Part shown: positions 21,597 through 29,671 of the stretch, piece after piece | Numbering within the stretch: position 1 is the first letter of the stretch | Layout of the letters: every line of letters starts with the position of its first letter | From: Paracoccaceae bacterium | Lineage (GTDB): Bacteria; Pseudomonadota; Alphaproteobacteria; Rhodobacterales; Rhodobacteraceae | Direction of reading: 5' to 3' | DNA length: 64,000 nt | Assembly: GCA_030148225.1 (NCBI GenBank) | Contig: JASBTX010000042.1 | Location: forward strand, 1 to 64,000 | Program-made: the position numbers and the translations under genes | Notes under the pieces: model-generated | The model's input: only the letters and a program-made list of their open reading frames with translations | The model's database searches: none | What the model was told of the DNA's origin: nothing

Positions 21597-23360
21597 TCAG
21601 GGGGTGGGGACCTCATCGTCTTCGGGAATGAAATTCGATGGTGCATCCTGCGCCTTGGAGATGCTCCAGTTGGTCTGAAACGCATAGTCCCGCACCATTG
21701 CGCTGAGCACGACCTGTTGCGATCCCCGTGGTTTGAGCCGGGATTTTTCCAGATAGGCGCTCTGGTCCAGCGCCATACTGGCCGAACTGTGGTGGCGAAA
21801 CACCCAGACTTCGCCACTTTTGAGAGCCAGCGATATGGCGGCACCGCCCATGTCGAGGCCGACCTCGACATCGGGATGGATGTGAAAGCGGATGTGAAAG
21901 GGCACACCGTCGATGGAGACGCGGTTGAGATACATTTCGAACCGCTTCTTTTCGTCATCCGACAGCGCGCCCAGCGTATCCTCGCCCGACAGTTCCCGAC
22001 CGTCCGAACTGAGGTCAAGCCGCCGCACATGGGTCAGACCATGTGTGCCGACATAGCCATTATGACCCAAAAGCAGCGTCGTGCCATCAACACCCGATGA
22101 TTGCTGCACCCTGACATCCGAGGGTGCATCCAGCAGCAACTCGCGCTCGACCCCCTTGATCAGCCGCTTGGGCCCGAGGCGGGACGAGGAAAACCCCTCG
22201 ATCGACAGAGTGGAGTGAGAGGGCGTGGCGCGCCCGGCCTGTCGCCAGCTTTCGCCGAACGTGGTGCCCGCCCCGCAATTCACGATGACAGGGTGGCGGC
22301 CCGACGTCATTTCAAAGGCCAGCGTGCTGGCATGCGCGTTATACGAGATTTCCGTTGCCGGTGGCGGGCTGGCATCGACGATCACGGTTGTGCGCCCCAC
22401 CGCAAGGCGCGCATATCCCATCGCCAGCCCGACATTGGCCAGCGTGCGAACGCCTGACGAGGCCAGCGCATGGTCAAGCCGCCCCTCGACCCCGCGCCCG
22501 CCGCCATGAAACCGCGCCAGTGATCCGTCGGCATGGCGCAGCGCGCGCAAAGTGGGCGCGATACGCTCGATGGCCAGCAGCAGTTGTTTCGGTGGCAGCC
22601 GACCCGATTCGCTCAATCCGGCTGCGGCCCAGCTTAGAAGGGTGAACACCTCCAGCAGCTCTTCGGGGTTGCGGGTGGGAATGCCGCCTTCGCCGTCGAT
22701 CAACTCGTGGCATTCTCGGGCCAGCGCGTTGGTGGCCGGTGTCAGATGCCGGTCCATGCCGTGCAGCGACAGCCCCGCATAAACCAGCCCCGTTAACGCT
22801 TCGAACCGGGGCAGTCCGGGCGAGGCTGTCTGCCAGCGACGGCTGAGAAACACCGTCTGACGCCCGAGCGAACTGAAGAACTGTTTTGACTGGCGGCTTT
22901 GTTGTCCGTTCAGAACGAATATCGCGTGATTTACCCAGCGGATCAGGCGCCGCCCGGTCAGGTCGGCCGTCCAGCCCGGCCCGCCGCCACGGCCGAATTT
23001 CGCAATCCACTCCCAGATCCATTTCTGCGCCGTCTGACGCGCGGGCAGGTCACCCACCGCCGCGAGATCGTCCAGCCATGCAAAGCCATGCGCCTCTTGC
23101 TCGAATGCGCGCGACGGCATCCTGATCTGCCAAAGTCGGCAATCCGGGCTTTCGATCAGATCGCCCGCAAACTGGATATTTCCCGCCGATAATTGCCGCC
23201 CCCGGGCAAAGCTGCCGATGGTCCGGGGTTGGGGCTGAGAAACGAAGGCAGATGCCGAATGCCCGAACGAACTGAGCCGCGCATGCAGGCGGTTCAGAAC
23301 GCGAGTGCGTCGACTGGGCCAGCCATCGCTCGCCACATAAACAGGGGTCGAATTCGACAT
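21597..23360 (-). CDS. Heparinase II/III family protein
   Basis: A 587-residue protein of the heparinase II/III-like polysaccharide lyase family. The N-terminal alpha/alpha toroid part includes WIWEWIAKFG and RRLIRWVNHAIF; the C-terminal beta-sandwich begins near YNAHASTLAFEMTSGRHPVIVNCG. No signal peptide is evident. The gene lies between rsmB and purH on the same strand, an arrangement I recall as common in alphaproteobacteria. The substrate is unknown, and a cytoplasmic or envelope role cannot be decided from sequence alone. Confidence 0.82.
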   Translation of the reverse strand: MSNSTPVYVASDGWPSRRTRVLNRLHARLSSFGHSASAFVSQPQPRTIGSFARGRQLSAGNIQFAGDLIESPDCRLWQIRMPSRAFEQEAHGFAWLDDLAAVGDLPARQTAQKWIWEWIAKFGRGGGPGWTADLTGRRLIRWVNHAIFVLNGQQSRQSKQFFSSLGRQTVFLSRRWQTASPGLPRFEALTGLVYAGLSLHGMDRHLTPATNALARECHELIDGEGGIPTRNPEELLEVFTLLSWAAAGLSESGRLPPKQLLLAIERIAPTLRALRHADGSLARFHGGGRGVEGRLDHALASSGVRTLANVGLAMGYARLAVGRTTVIVDASPPPATEISYNAHASTLAFEMTSGRHPVIVNCGAGTTFGESWRQAGRATPSHSTLSIEGFSSSRLGPKRLIKGVERELLLDAPSDVRVQQSSGVDGTTLLLGHNGYVGTHGLTHVRRLDLSSDGRELSGEDTLGALSDDEKKRFEMYLNRVSIDGVPFHIRFHIHPDVEVGLDMGGAAISLALKSGEVWVFRHHSSASMALDQSAYLEKSRLKPRGSQQVVLSAMVRDYAFQTNWSISKAQDAPSNFIPEDDEVPTP

Positions 23361-23416
23361 GAGTTAAGTATTGCTTCTGCTCTTGAACGGCAGTCTAGCC
23401 AAGGTCGGATTGCCTG

Positions 23417-24679
23417 TCACCAAGGAATCGTGAGTGCGGCGATATAGAACCCGTCCATTCCGCCAATATCCGCCCAATAGTCGGGTCTGAGACGCAGGCC
23501 ACCCTCTTTGGTCAGCCACTTACGATCCAGCCCCAGTGCTTGGGTGTCGATCTCTTGCACGCTGATTTTACCCTGTCGTGCCAGCAGGCGGCGAACCTGC
23601 TTTTCCCCCTCTTCCGGGAAGAGCGAGCAGGTGCAATAGACCAGCCGCCCACCCGGTTTCACGAGGGTCACGGCATGCTCGAGCAGTTTGGCCTGCAGCC
23701 GTGTGATGCGCGAAAGGTCGTGATTGGCCTTGGCGTGGGGCATATCGGGGTGGCGGCGGATCGTTCCGCTGGCAGAACACGGCGCATCAAGCAGCACGGC
23801 GTCATATTTCCGGCCCCGCACCCTGAGCGCATCCGAAGCCACCAATTCAGCATTCAGCCCGCAGCGGTCCAGATTTTCACGCACGGTTTTCAGCCGCTCT
23901 TCCGAAATATCGACGGCCGTCACACGCGCACCGGCCGCGGCAAGCTGAAGTGTCTTTCCCCCCGGTGCGGCGCAAAGATCAAGAATATCTTGGCCCGGCT
24001 GTGCGCCCAACAGGCGGGCAGGCACCGCCGCGGAAAAATCCTGAACCCACCAGTTCCCCCCTGAAAATCCGGGCAGCGCCGTGATCTGGCCCGGGTCGTT
24101 CAGCCTGAGCCCACCGCCCGGCAGATCATGGCCCGGCATGTCCGGCCCCTGATCGGGTTTGAATGTCAGGTCTGTGGGCGGGGTCGCGGCGTGTACCTCT
24201 TCGATCCGCCGTACGTCGTCCACGCCATAGGTGGACAACAGCCGTGTGCGAATCCACTCGGGCAATTGCCCCGGCGGCATCGCGGCCCATTTCTTATCGG
24301 GAACGTCGGCAACCTTGCGCAGGACCGCGTTGACCAGCCCCGCAAGATGTTTGGAATGGGGGATCGATTTGACCAGCCTGACGGCGCTGTCAACAACACC
24401 ATGGGCGGCCTGACCGTCCAGCCGCAATTCCACAGTTGCAAGGCGCAGAATGTTCAGGACACGCCCCTGTGGCGGACGTCTGAGAAAGGGTTTGAGCGTC
24501 GCATCCGCCCGGCCAAGATGGCGCAGCGTCGTCACGGCCAGGCGGTTGGCGCGGGCCCTGTCCTGCGGGCTGAGCCCCGAGAGCTGTCCGGACAGTTCGG
24601 GCAGAGCCGCGCCATCGGCCAGCACACCGTCTAGCAGGTTCAGCGCAGCCGACCGCGCCCTGAGATCATCATCAGGCAT
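23417..24679 (-). CDS. rsmB: 16S rRNA (cytosine-5)-methyltransferase, RsmB/NOL1-NOP2 family
   Basis: A 420-residue RNA m5C methyltransferase. An N-terminal NusB-like helical domain (about residues 1-130) binds RNA. The Rossmann domain follows, with the SAM-binding ILDLCAAPGGKTLQLA. Two Cys motifs typical of m5C enzymes are present: LDAPCSASGT and the catalytic VYCTCSLFPEEGE. RsmB methylates C967 of 16S rRNA; the specificity is inferred from the NusB fusion. It heads the ten-gene minus-strand series and is divergent from the DUF1674 gene. Confidence 0.93.
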   Translation of the reverse strand: MPDDDLRARSAALNLLDGVLADGAALPELSGQLSGLSPQDRARANRLAVTTLRHLGRADATLKPFLRRPPQGRVLNILRLATVELRLDGQAAHGVVDSAVRLVKSIPHSKHLAGLVNAVLRKVADVPDKKWAAMPPGQLPEWIRTRLLSTYGVDDVRRIEEVHAATPPTDLTFKPDQGPDMPGHDLPGGGLRLNDPGQITALPGFSGGNWWVQDFSAAVPARLLGAQPGQDILDLCAAPGGKTLQLAAAGARVTAVDISEERLKTVRENLDRCGLNAELVASDALRVRGRKYDAVLLDAPCSASGTIRRHPDMPHAKANHDLSRITRLQAKLLEHAVTLVKPGGRLVYCTCSLFPEEGEKQVRRLLARQGKISVQEIDTQALGLDRKWLTKEGGLRLRPDYWADIGGMDGFYIAALTIPW

Positions 24680-24691
24680 TTCTGCCTATCC

Positions 24692-24719
24692 TTGCCTTGT
24701 TCCGTGGCGCAGGTATATC
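24692..24719 (+). promoter_or_regulatory. Probable promoter of the DUF1674 gene
   Basis: TTGCCT (24692-24697) and TATATC (24714-24719) with a 16-base spacer, predicting a start near 24726. This supports the ATG at 24748 as the translation start. Confidence 0.5.
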
Positions 24720-24747
24720 AGTGAAGGGTTCACCGCAAGGATGTGAA

Positions 24748-24918
24748 ATGACCGAAGAGAGCCTGCCCGAAGCGGCCAAGCGCGCCCTCGCCGAAGCCGA
24801 AGAGCGGCGCAGGAAGGCGAACTCCGAAGCCCTGCCGAAGGAGCTGGGCGGGCGCGACGGACCTGACCCCGTGCGCTATGGGGATTGGGAGAAAAAGGGT
24901 ATCGCCATCGATTTCTGA
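24748..24918 (+). CDS. DUF1674 / SdhAF4-like small protein
   Basis: A 56-residue protein whose C-terminus (DPVRYGDWEKKGIAIDF) is the hallmark of DUF1674, the family of the succinate dehydrogenase assembly factor SDHAF4. The N-terminal half is a charged helix (AKRALAEAEERRRKA). A role in flavinylation or assembly of succinate dehydrogenase is inferred from the eukaryotic homologue; no sdh gene is nearby. AAGGA at 24737-24741 is its ribosome binding site. It ends 6 bases before the convergent dapB stop. Confidence 0.88.
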   Translation: MTEESLPEAAKRALAEAEERRRKANSEALPKELGGRDGPDPVRYGDWEKKGIAIDF

Positions 24919-24924
24919 GCCGCT

Positions 24925-25740
24925 TCAGTCGGCCATCCCCAGCACATCGAGCATGTTGAAATGGCCCGGCCCCCGATCCTGCCCCCAGATCGCGGCCTTG
25001 AGGGCACCACGCACAAATATCGTGCGGTCCGTAGCGAGGTGACGCAGCACGATACGTTCACCGTCGGCGGCAAAGATGACGTCATGCTCGCCCACAACGT
25101 CGCCGCCACGAATGGCGGAAAATCCGATATCGCCGCGTTTACGCGCCCCGGTGATGCCGTCGCGCCCACGATCAGCCACCTGATCGAGCGTGACGCCGCG
25201 CCCCTTGGCCGCGGCTTCGCCCAGCATCAGCGCGGTGCCTGACGGCGCGTCGACCTTGTAGCGGTGATGCGCCTCGATGATCTCGACGTCAAAGTCATCG
25301 TCGAGCGCGCGCGCGATCTTTTCCGTCAGCACGGTCAGCAGGTTGACACCAAGGCTCATGTTTCCGGCGCGGATGATGGTGGCGTGACGGGCGGCGGCAT
25401 CGATGCGGGTGATATCATCGGCGCTCAGGCCGGTTGTGCCGATCACGTGTACAGCGCGTGCCTGTGCGGCCAGCGCGGCAAAGCCCACCGTCGCAGCAGG
25501 GCTGGTGAAATCGATCACGGCATGGGCGGTGGCAAACGCCTCCAGCGGTTCATCGGTAACCCTTACCCCGGTTTCGCCGAGACCCATCAGCGGGCCCGCA
25601 TCCTGACCGATCCAGTCATGGCCCTCACGCTCGACCACCCCCGTTAGGGTCAGCGCGTCATGCGCCAGTACCGAGCGGATCAGCATCTGGCCCATGCGGC
25701 CCGATCCCCCGGTGATCACGACATTGATCTGGTCTGTCAT
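24925..25740 (-). CDS. dapB: 4-hydroxy-tetrahydrodipicolinate reductase
   Basis: NAD(P)H-dependent reductase in the diaminopimelate/lysine pathway. It has 271 residues: the N-terminal nucleotide-binding motif is [17 protein letters not shown] follows, and the catalytic/substrate motif is [17 protein letters not shown] Shine-Dalgarno AGGA lies before the ATG. It is divergent from rbfA, and the two promoters appear to share a -35 element. Confidence 0.96.
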   Translation of the reverse strand: MTDQINVVITGGSGRMGQMLIRSVLAHDALTLTGVVEREGHDWIGQDAGPLMGLGETGVRVTDEPLEAFATAHAVIDFTSPAATVGFAALAAQARAVHVIGTTGLSADDITRIDAAARHATIIRAGNMSLGVNLLTVLTEKIARALDDDFDVEIIEAHHRYKVDAPSGTALMLGEAAAKGRGVTLDQVADRGRDGITGARKRGDIGFSAIRGGDVVGEHDVIFAADGERIVLRHLATDRTIFVRGALKAAIWGQDRGPGHFNMLDVLGMAD

Positions 25741-25767
25741 CTTGCCAATTCCTGTGCGGTTTCGCGC

Positions 25768-25796
25768 GGTTTATCCTGTCGGCCCAGTCTTGGCAA
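25768..25796 (-). promoter_or_regulatory. Probable dapB promoter
   Basis: Reading the minus strand, TTGCCA (25791-25796) and TAAACC (25768-25773) are separated by 17 bases. The predicted start near 25761 gives a leader of about 20 bases with AGGA. The -35 hexamer overlaps that of the divergent rbfA promoter. Confidence 0.45.
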
Positions 25797-25818
25797 AGGG
25801 GTTCACCCGGCTTAAGTC
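25790..25818 (+). promoter_or_regulatory. Probable rbfA promoter, giving a leaderless transcript
   Basis: TTGGCA (25790-25795) and TAAGTC (25813-25818) have a 17-base spacer. The predicted start falls on or next to the rbfA ATG at 25825, and no Shine-Dalgarno is visible in the six intervening bases. Confidence 0.42.
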
Positions 25819-25824
25819 AACCCA

Positions 25825-26217
25825 ATGGGAAAAAACCGATTCACATCCGGCACCGGCCCCTCGCAACGGCAATTGCGCGTGGGCGAACTGATCCGCCGCA
25901 CCCTGTCCGAGGTGCTGGCGCGGGGTGACGTGCATGACCCGGACCTGAACAGGATGTCGATCACGGTGGGCGAGGTGCGGACATCGCCCGATCTCAAGGT
26001 GGCGACGGCCTATGTTCTGCCGCTTGGTGGGCATGGTACCGAAGAGGCATTGCAGGCGCTGCGCGACAACCGGCATGAACTGCGTCGGCAGGTCTCCAAG
26101 AAACTGACACTCAAGTTTTCGCCCGAGATCCGATTCGTCATCGATGAGAGCTTTGACCGGATGGACGATACCAACCGCCTGTTATCGCAGGATCACGTCA
26201 GGCAGGATCTGGACTGA
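25825..26217 (+). CDS. rbfA: 30S ribosome-binding factor A
   Basis: A 130-residue KH-like factor that helps mature the 30S subunit and 16S 5' end. Typical features are [16 protein letters not shown] at the N-terminus, the [18 protein letters not shown] strand, and [17 protein letters not shown] near the end. No ribosome binding site precedes the ATG. The phosphodiester-glycosidase gene begins on the base after its stop. Confidence 0.94.
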   Translation: MGKNRFTSGTGPSQRQLRVGELIRRTLSEVLARGDVHDPDLNRMSITVGEVRTSPDLKVATAYVLPLGGHGTEEALQALRDNRHELRRQVSKKLTLKFSPEIRFVIDESFDRMDDTNRLLSQDHVRQDLD

Positions 26218-26949
26218 ATGCGCTGGCTTGCGGTTCTGTTTGTTCTGATCGGCGCGCCTGCCATGGCGCTGGAATGCCGGGTCGAGACATTCGAAGGCGT
26301 GGATTACTCGATCTGCGAGGTTGACCTGACGCAGGATGATCTGCGGCTCTTTCACGCCAATGCGGCGGGGGAAGTTTTTGGCGGGTTCACGGCGCTTGGC
26401 GATGATCTGGCTGCGCAGGGTCTGAAGCTGACATTTGCCACCAATGGCGGGATGTACCACCCGGATCGCAGCCCGGTCGGGTATTATCTGGAAAACGGGG
26501 TCGAAAAGCGGCGGCTGATCACATCGGCGGGGCCGGGTAATTTCGGCCTGCTGCCGAATGGCGTGTTCTGTTTCGGCAATGGCCGGGCGGCGGTGATCGA
26601 GACGCTGGCCTTTCGCGATCTGGCCCCGGAATGCACCTATGCCACCCAATCCGGCCCGATGCTGGTGATCGACGGCGCGCTTCACCCGAAATTCAGCGCC
26701 GAGAGCACGTCGCGATTTGTGCGCAATGGTGTCGGTGTCCGGCCCGATGGCACGACGGCGGTATTTGCAATATCCGAACGCGGTGTGACGTTTCACGCCT
26801 TTGCCCGCCTTTTTCGCGATGTGCTGGGCACGCCGAACGCGCTGTTCATCGACGGGAATGTTTCGCGGCTCTTTGCCGAGCCGTTGAGCAGGAATGACGG
26901 TGGTTTCGCCATCGGCCCGATCATCGGAACCGTCAGCGCGGCGGATTGA
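26218..26949 (+). CDS. Exported phosphodiester glycosidase family protein
   Basis: A 243-residue protein with a signal peptide (MRWLAVLFVLIGAPAMA) and a domain resembling the NAGPA/DUF2233 phosphodiester glycosidase fold. Family landmarks are FATNGGMYHPDRSPVGYYLENG, GPGNFGLLPNGVF, QSGPMLVIDG and the closing NALFIDGNVSRL. It probably acts in the periplasm on a sugar-phosphodiester; the substrate is unknown. The ATG directly abuts the rbfA TGA, and truB follows 53 bases later, so an envelope enzyme lies inside an RNA-maturation gene group. Confidence 0.8.
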   Translation: MRWLAVLFVLIGAPAMALECRVETFEGVDYSICEVDLTQDDLRLFHANAAGEVFGGFTALGDDLAAQGLKLTFATNGGMYHPDRSPVGYYLENGVEKRRLITSAGPGNFGLLPNGVFCFGNGRAAVIETLAFRDLAPECTYATQSGPMLVIDGALHPKFSAESTSRFVRNGVGVRPDGTTAVFAISERGVTFHAFARLFRDVLGTPNALFIDGNVSRLFAEPLSRNDGGFAIGPIIGTVSAAD

Positions 26950-27002
26950 CCTTGCCGGGGCGGCTGCGTTAACCGGGGTTTTCGAAATCAGAGGGCAGTG
27001 CA

Positions 27003-27911
27003 ATGGCGCGCAGGCGCAAGGGCCGCAACATATCAGGCTGGGTCGTGGTGGACAAACCGGCGGGGATCGGCTCAACCGCTATCGTCAACAAGCTGCGCTG
27101 GGCTTTTGAGGCGCAAAAGGCCGGGCATGCCGGTACGCTGGACCCCGAAGCGACCGGTGTACTGGCCGTGGCGCTGGGCGAAGCGACCAAGACCATTCCT
27201 TTTGTCACAGACGCACTCAAGGCCTATGCCTTTGCGGTGCGACTGGGCCAGCAGACAAATACCGACGATGCCGAGGGAGAGGTAATCGCCACCAGCGATC
27301 ATCGTCCGGCAGATCACGAGATCGATGATGCCCTGGCGCAGTTCCGCGGTGAAATTCAGCAGGTTCCCCCGGCCTATTCCGCCGTCAAGATCGACGGGGA
27401 ACGCGCCTATAAGCGCGCCCGCGATGGCGAGGCATTTGAACTGACATCCCGGCCATTATGGGTTGAGGCGTTGCGCATGACGGGCCGGCCTGACGCGGAT
27501 CATGTCACGCTGGAAATGGTTTGCGGCAAGGGCGGCTATGTGCGGTCGATTGCCCGTGACCTTGGCCAAAGCCTGGGCTGTCATGGCCATGTTTCGTGGC
27601 TGAGGCGACTGTGGTCGGGGCCGTTCGACCTGGATCAGGCGGTCACGCTGGAACAGATCGAGGCACTGGCGCGGACCCCGGAAGTCGATGCGCTATTGAT
27701 GCCGGTTGCACAGGGACTGTCGGATCTGCCCGAATTGCCCTGCAATGAAATCGCGGCGGCACGGCTGAAAAACGGCAATCCCGGGCAGGTGCTGACCAGT
27801 AACGCGGAATATGGCGATCTGGCCTGGGCCTCGCATCGCGGTGTGCCTGTTGCCATCGGCACCTACCGTGCGGGCGAGTTGCACCCCAAGAAGGTGCTGA
27901 ATCTGCCGTGA
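27003..27911 (+). CDS. truB: tRNA pseudouridine(55) synthase
   Basis: Makes pseudouridine at position 55 of tRNA T-loops. The 302-residue protein has the N-terminal WVVVDKPAG, the catalytic Asp47 in [12 protein letters not shown], and the [20 protein letters not shown] block. A GAGGG Shine-Dalgarno precedes the ATG. Its stop overlaps the GTG start of the DUF1643 gene. Confidence 0.96.
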   Translation: MARRRKGRNISGWVVVDKPAGIGSTAIVNKLRWAFEAQKAGHAGTLDPEATGVLAVALGEATKTIPFVTDALKAYAFAVRLGQQTNTDDAEGEVIATSDHRPADHEIDDALAQFRGEIQQVPPAYSAVKIDGERAYKRARDGEAFELTSRPLWVEALRMTGRPDADHVTLEMVCGKGGYVRSIARDLGQSLGCHGHVSWLRRLWSGPFDLDQAVTLEQIEALARTPEVDALLMPVAQGLSDLPELPCNEIAAARLKNGNPGQVLTSNAEYGDLAWASHRGVPVAIGTYRAGELHPKKVLNLP

Positions 27912-28414
27912 TCACGCGACGGCATATCAAAGGCGACGCGCCTTCGGTTGCCGTCTACTCGGATTGCGAACGCTATCGCTACGCGCTGACCCGCATCTGG
28001 GAACCCGATGGCAAAACCGCGCTTTTCGTGATGCTCAACCCGTCCACCGCGACCGAAGTGCAGAATGATCCAACTGTAGAGCGCTGCGAGCGGCGGGCGC
28101 GGGCGCTGGGGTTTGGCGGGTTCCGGGTCTGCAATATCTTTGCATGGCGCGACACCGACCCCCGGCAGATGCGTCGCGCTGCCGATCCGGTTGGCCCCGG
28201 CAATGATGCCGCAATCCGCGAAGCCTGTGCCTGGGCCGACACCATCATCTGTGCGTGGGGAACGCATGGCGCCCATCTGGACCGGGGCGTGGCGGTGCTG
28301 GCGCTGATGCGGGATACGGGGCGCGATCTTTATCATCTGGGTCTGTCCAAGGAAGGTCACCCGCGCCATCCGCTCTATATCGCCTATGCCGAGCAACCCC
28401 GGCTCTGGACGTGA
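27908..28414 (+). CDS. DUF1643 domain protein
   Basis: A 168-residue protein of the DUF1643 family. Landmarks are the [13 protein letters not shown] start, [24 protein letters not shown] and the closing [13 protein letters not shown]. It starts with GTG overlapping the truB TGA (GTGA), so translational coupling is likely. Biochemical function unknown; no signal peptide or membrane segment. Confidence 0.85.
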   Translation: MITRRHIKGDAPSVAVYSDCERYRYALTRIWEPDGKTALFVMLNPSTATEVQNDPTVERCERRARALGFGGFRVCNIFAWRDTDPRQMRRAADPVGPGNDAAIREACAWADTIICAWGTHGAHLDRGVAVLALMRDTGRDLYHLGLSKEGHPRHPLYIAYAEQPRLWT

Positions 28415-28456
28415 TCGGCGTGCCTTGGCATCCTTGATCGAAACGAGGTGCTGATC

Positions 28457-29344
28457 ATGATCGCCGGATTCACCCAATCGCGCATTGCCACAAATGGTAT
28501 CGAATTGTCGGTGCATCAGGCGGGGCAGGGACACCCCCTGATCCTGTTGCACGGCTATCCGCAAAATCATCGTTGCTGGGAACGGGTGGCCCCGGCATTT
28601 GCACGGGATTTTCACGTAATTGTTCCCGATTTGCGGGGATATGGCGACAGTGACGCACCCACCGACCGGTCGGATGCTCCGCAAACCTACGCGAAGCGGG
28701 AAATGGCGGCGGATATTGTCGGTATTCTGGATGCACTGGGCATCGAACGGGCGCATATTCTGGGCCATGACCGGGGCGCGCGCGTGGCCTATCGCCTTGC
28801 CCTTGATCATCCGGAGCGGTTGCGAAAACTCGGGATTATCGAGATCGTGCCAACGGGCGATTTCTGGGCCTCCTGGAACGCAGAGCTGGCGATGAAGGCC
28901 TATCACTGGACCTTTCTGGCCCAGCCGCATCCGATGCCGGAAACGCTGATTGCGGCGGATCCTGCAGGCTATATCGACCATACGCTGCGATCATGGACAC
29001 TGGCGCGGGACCTCGGGGCGTTTTCACCCGATGCCCTGCAAAGCTATCGTGATCAGGCGGGTGATCCTGCGCATCTGCATGCGATGTGCGCCGATTATCG
29101 GGCGGGTGCCAGCATTGACCGGGCATTGGATGAGGCTGATCGCGCATCTGGTCGCAGGATTACGGCACCGCTGCATTTCCTCTATGGCGATCATGGCTTC
29201 CCGGCCCAGACGGGTGACCCCGCAGCGCTCTGGTCGGCATGGGCGGCGACGGTTACGACGTCTTCGGTCAATTCCGGCCATTTCGCGATGGAAGAGGCCC
29301 CCGAAGAGGTGATCGCGGCATACCAGCCCTTTTTCAGAGAATGA
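28457..29344 (+). CDS. Alpha/beta hydrolase, haloacetate (fluoroacetate) dehalogenase-like
   Basis: A 295-residue alpha/beta hydrolase. The nucleophile elbow GHDRGAR has Asp105 rather than Ser, with Arg106 and Arg109 placed like the carboxylate-binding arginines of fluoroacetate dehalogenase. His150-Trp151 in KAYHWTFLAQP match the halide-binding pair, DYRAGAS matches the Tyr segment, and the catalytic His is in NSGHFAMEEAPEE. LLHGYP supplies the oxyanion hole. The ATG at 28457 is preferred over the GTG at 28448 because GAGGTG (28445-28450) then has suitable spacing. The full catalytic set suggests haloacid or epoxide hydrolysis. The DUF5665 gene follows directly. Confidence 0.83.
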   Translation: MIAGFTQSRIATNGIELSVHQAGQGHPLILLHGYPQNHRCWERVAPAFARDFHVIVPDLRGYGDSDAPTDRSDAPQTYAKREMAADIVGILDALGIERAHILGHDRGARVAYRLALDHPERLRKLGIIEIVPTGDFWASWNAELAMKAYHWTFLAQPHPMPETLIAADPAGYIDHTLRSWTLARDLGAFSPDALQSYRDQAGDPAHLHAMCADYRAGASIDRALDEADRASGRRITAPLHFLYGDHGFPAQTGDPAALWSAWAATVTTSSVNSGHFAMEEAPEEVIAAYQPFFRE

Positions 29345-29347
29345 GCC

Positions 29348-29617
29348 ATGGACCAAGAGACCAACAAAGCGCTGGACGCGCTGAAAAATGAACTGGCCAC
29401 TCTGAACCGTCACCGGTTCATCACGATCCAGAATTCGCCATGGCGGATGATCGGGTTTCAGTTTTTGCGCGGGCTGGCCTTTGGCCTTGGGTCGGTGGTT
29501 GGCGCGACGCTGTTGGTCTCGGCGTTGGTCTATGCGCTGTCGACCATCGATTTCATTCCGATCATCGGTGACTGGGCCAGCCAGATCATCAACCTCATCC
29601 AAGAGGATCCGGCCTGA
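29348..29617 (+). CDS. DUF5665 family small membrane protein
   Basis: An 89-residue protein with a charged N-terminus (ETNKALDALKNELATLNRHRF) and one hydrophobic segment (FGLGSVVGATLLVSALVYAL, about residues 46-65). It resembles the DUF5665 family. It starts 3 bases after the hydrolase stop and is probably co-transcribed. Function unknown. A strong terminator follows. Confidence 0.72.
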   Translation: MDQETNKALDALKNELATLNRHRFITIQNSPWRMIGFQFLRGLAFGLGSVVGATLLVSALVYALSTIDFIPIIGDWASQIINLIQEDPA

Positions 29618-29638
29618 GGTGGTAGGGGCATGAATGGA

Positions 29639-29665
29639 AAAAGGGCCGGCGTTACCGGCCCTTTT
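29639..29665. terminator. Bidirectional Rho-independent terminator
   Basis: AAAAGGGCCGG (29639-29649), loop CGTTA, CCGGCCCTTTT (29655-29665). The A-run on one side and T-run on the other allow it to serve both the DUF5665 gene and the convergent RTX gene. Confidence 0.85.
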
Positions 29666-29671
29666 CCTGAA

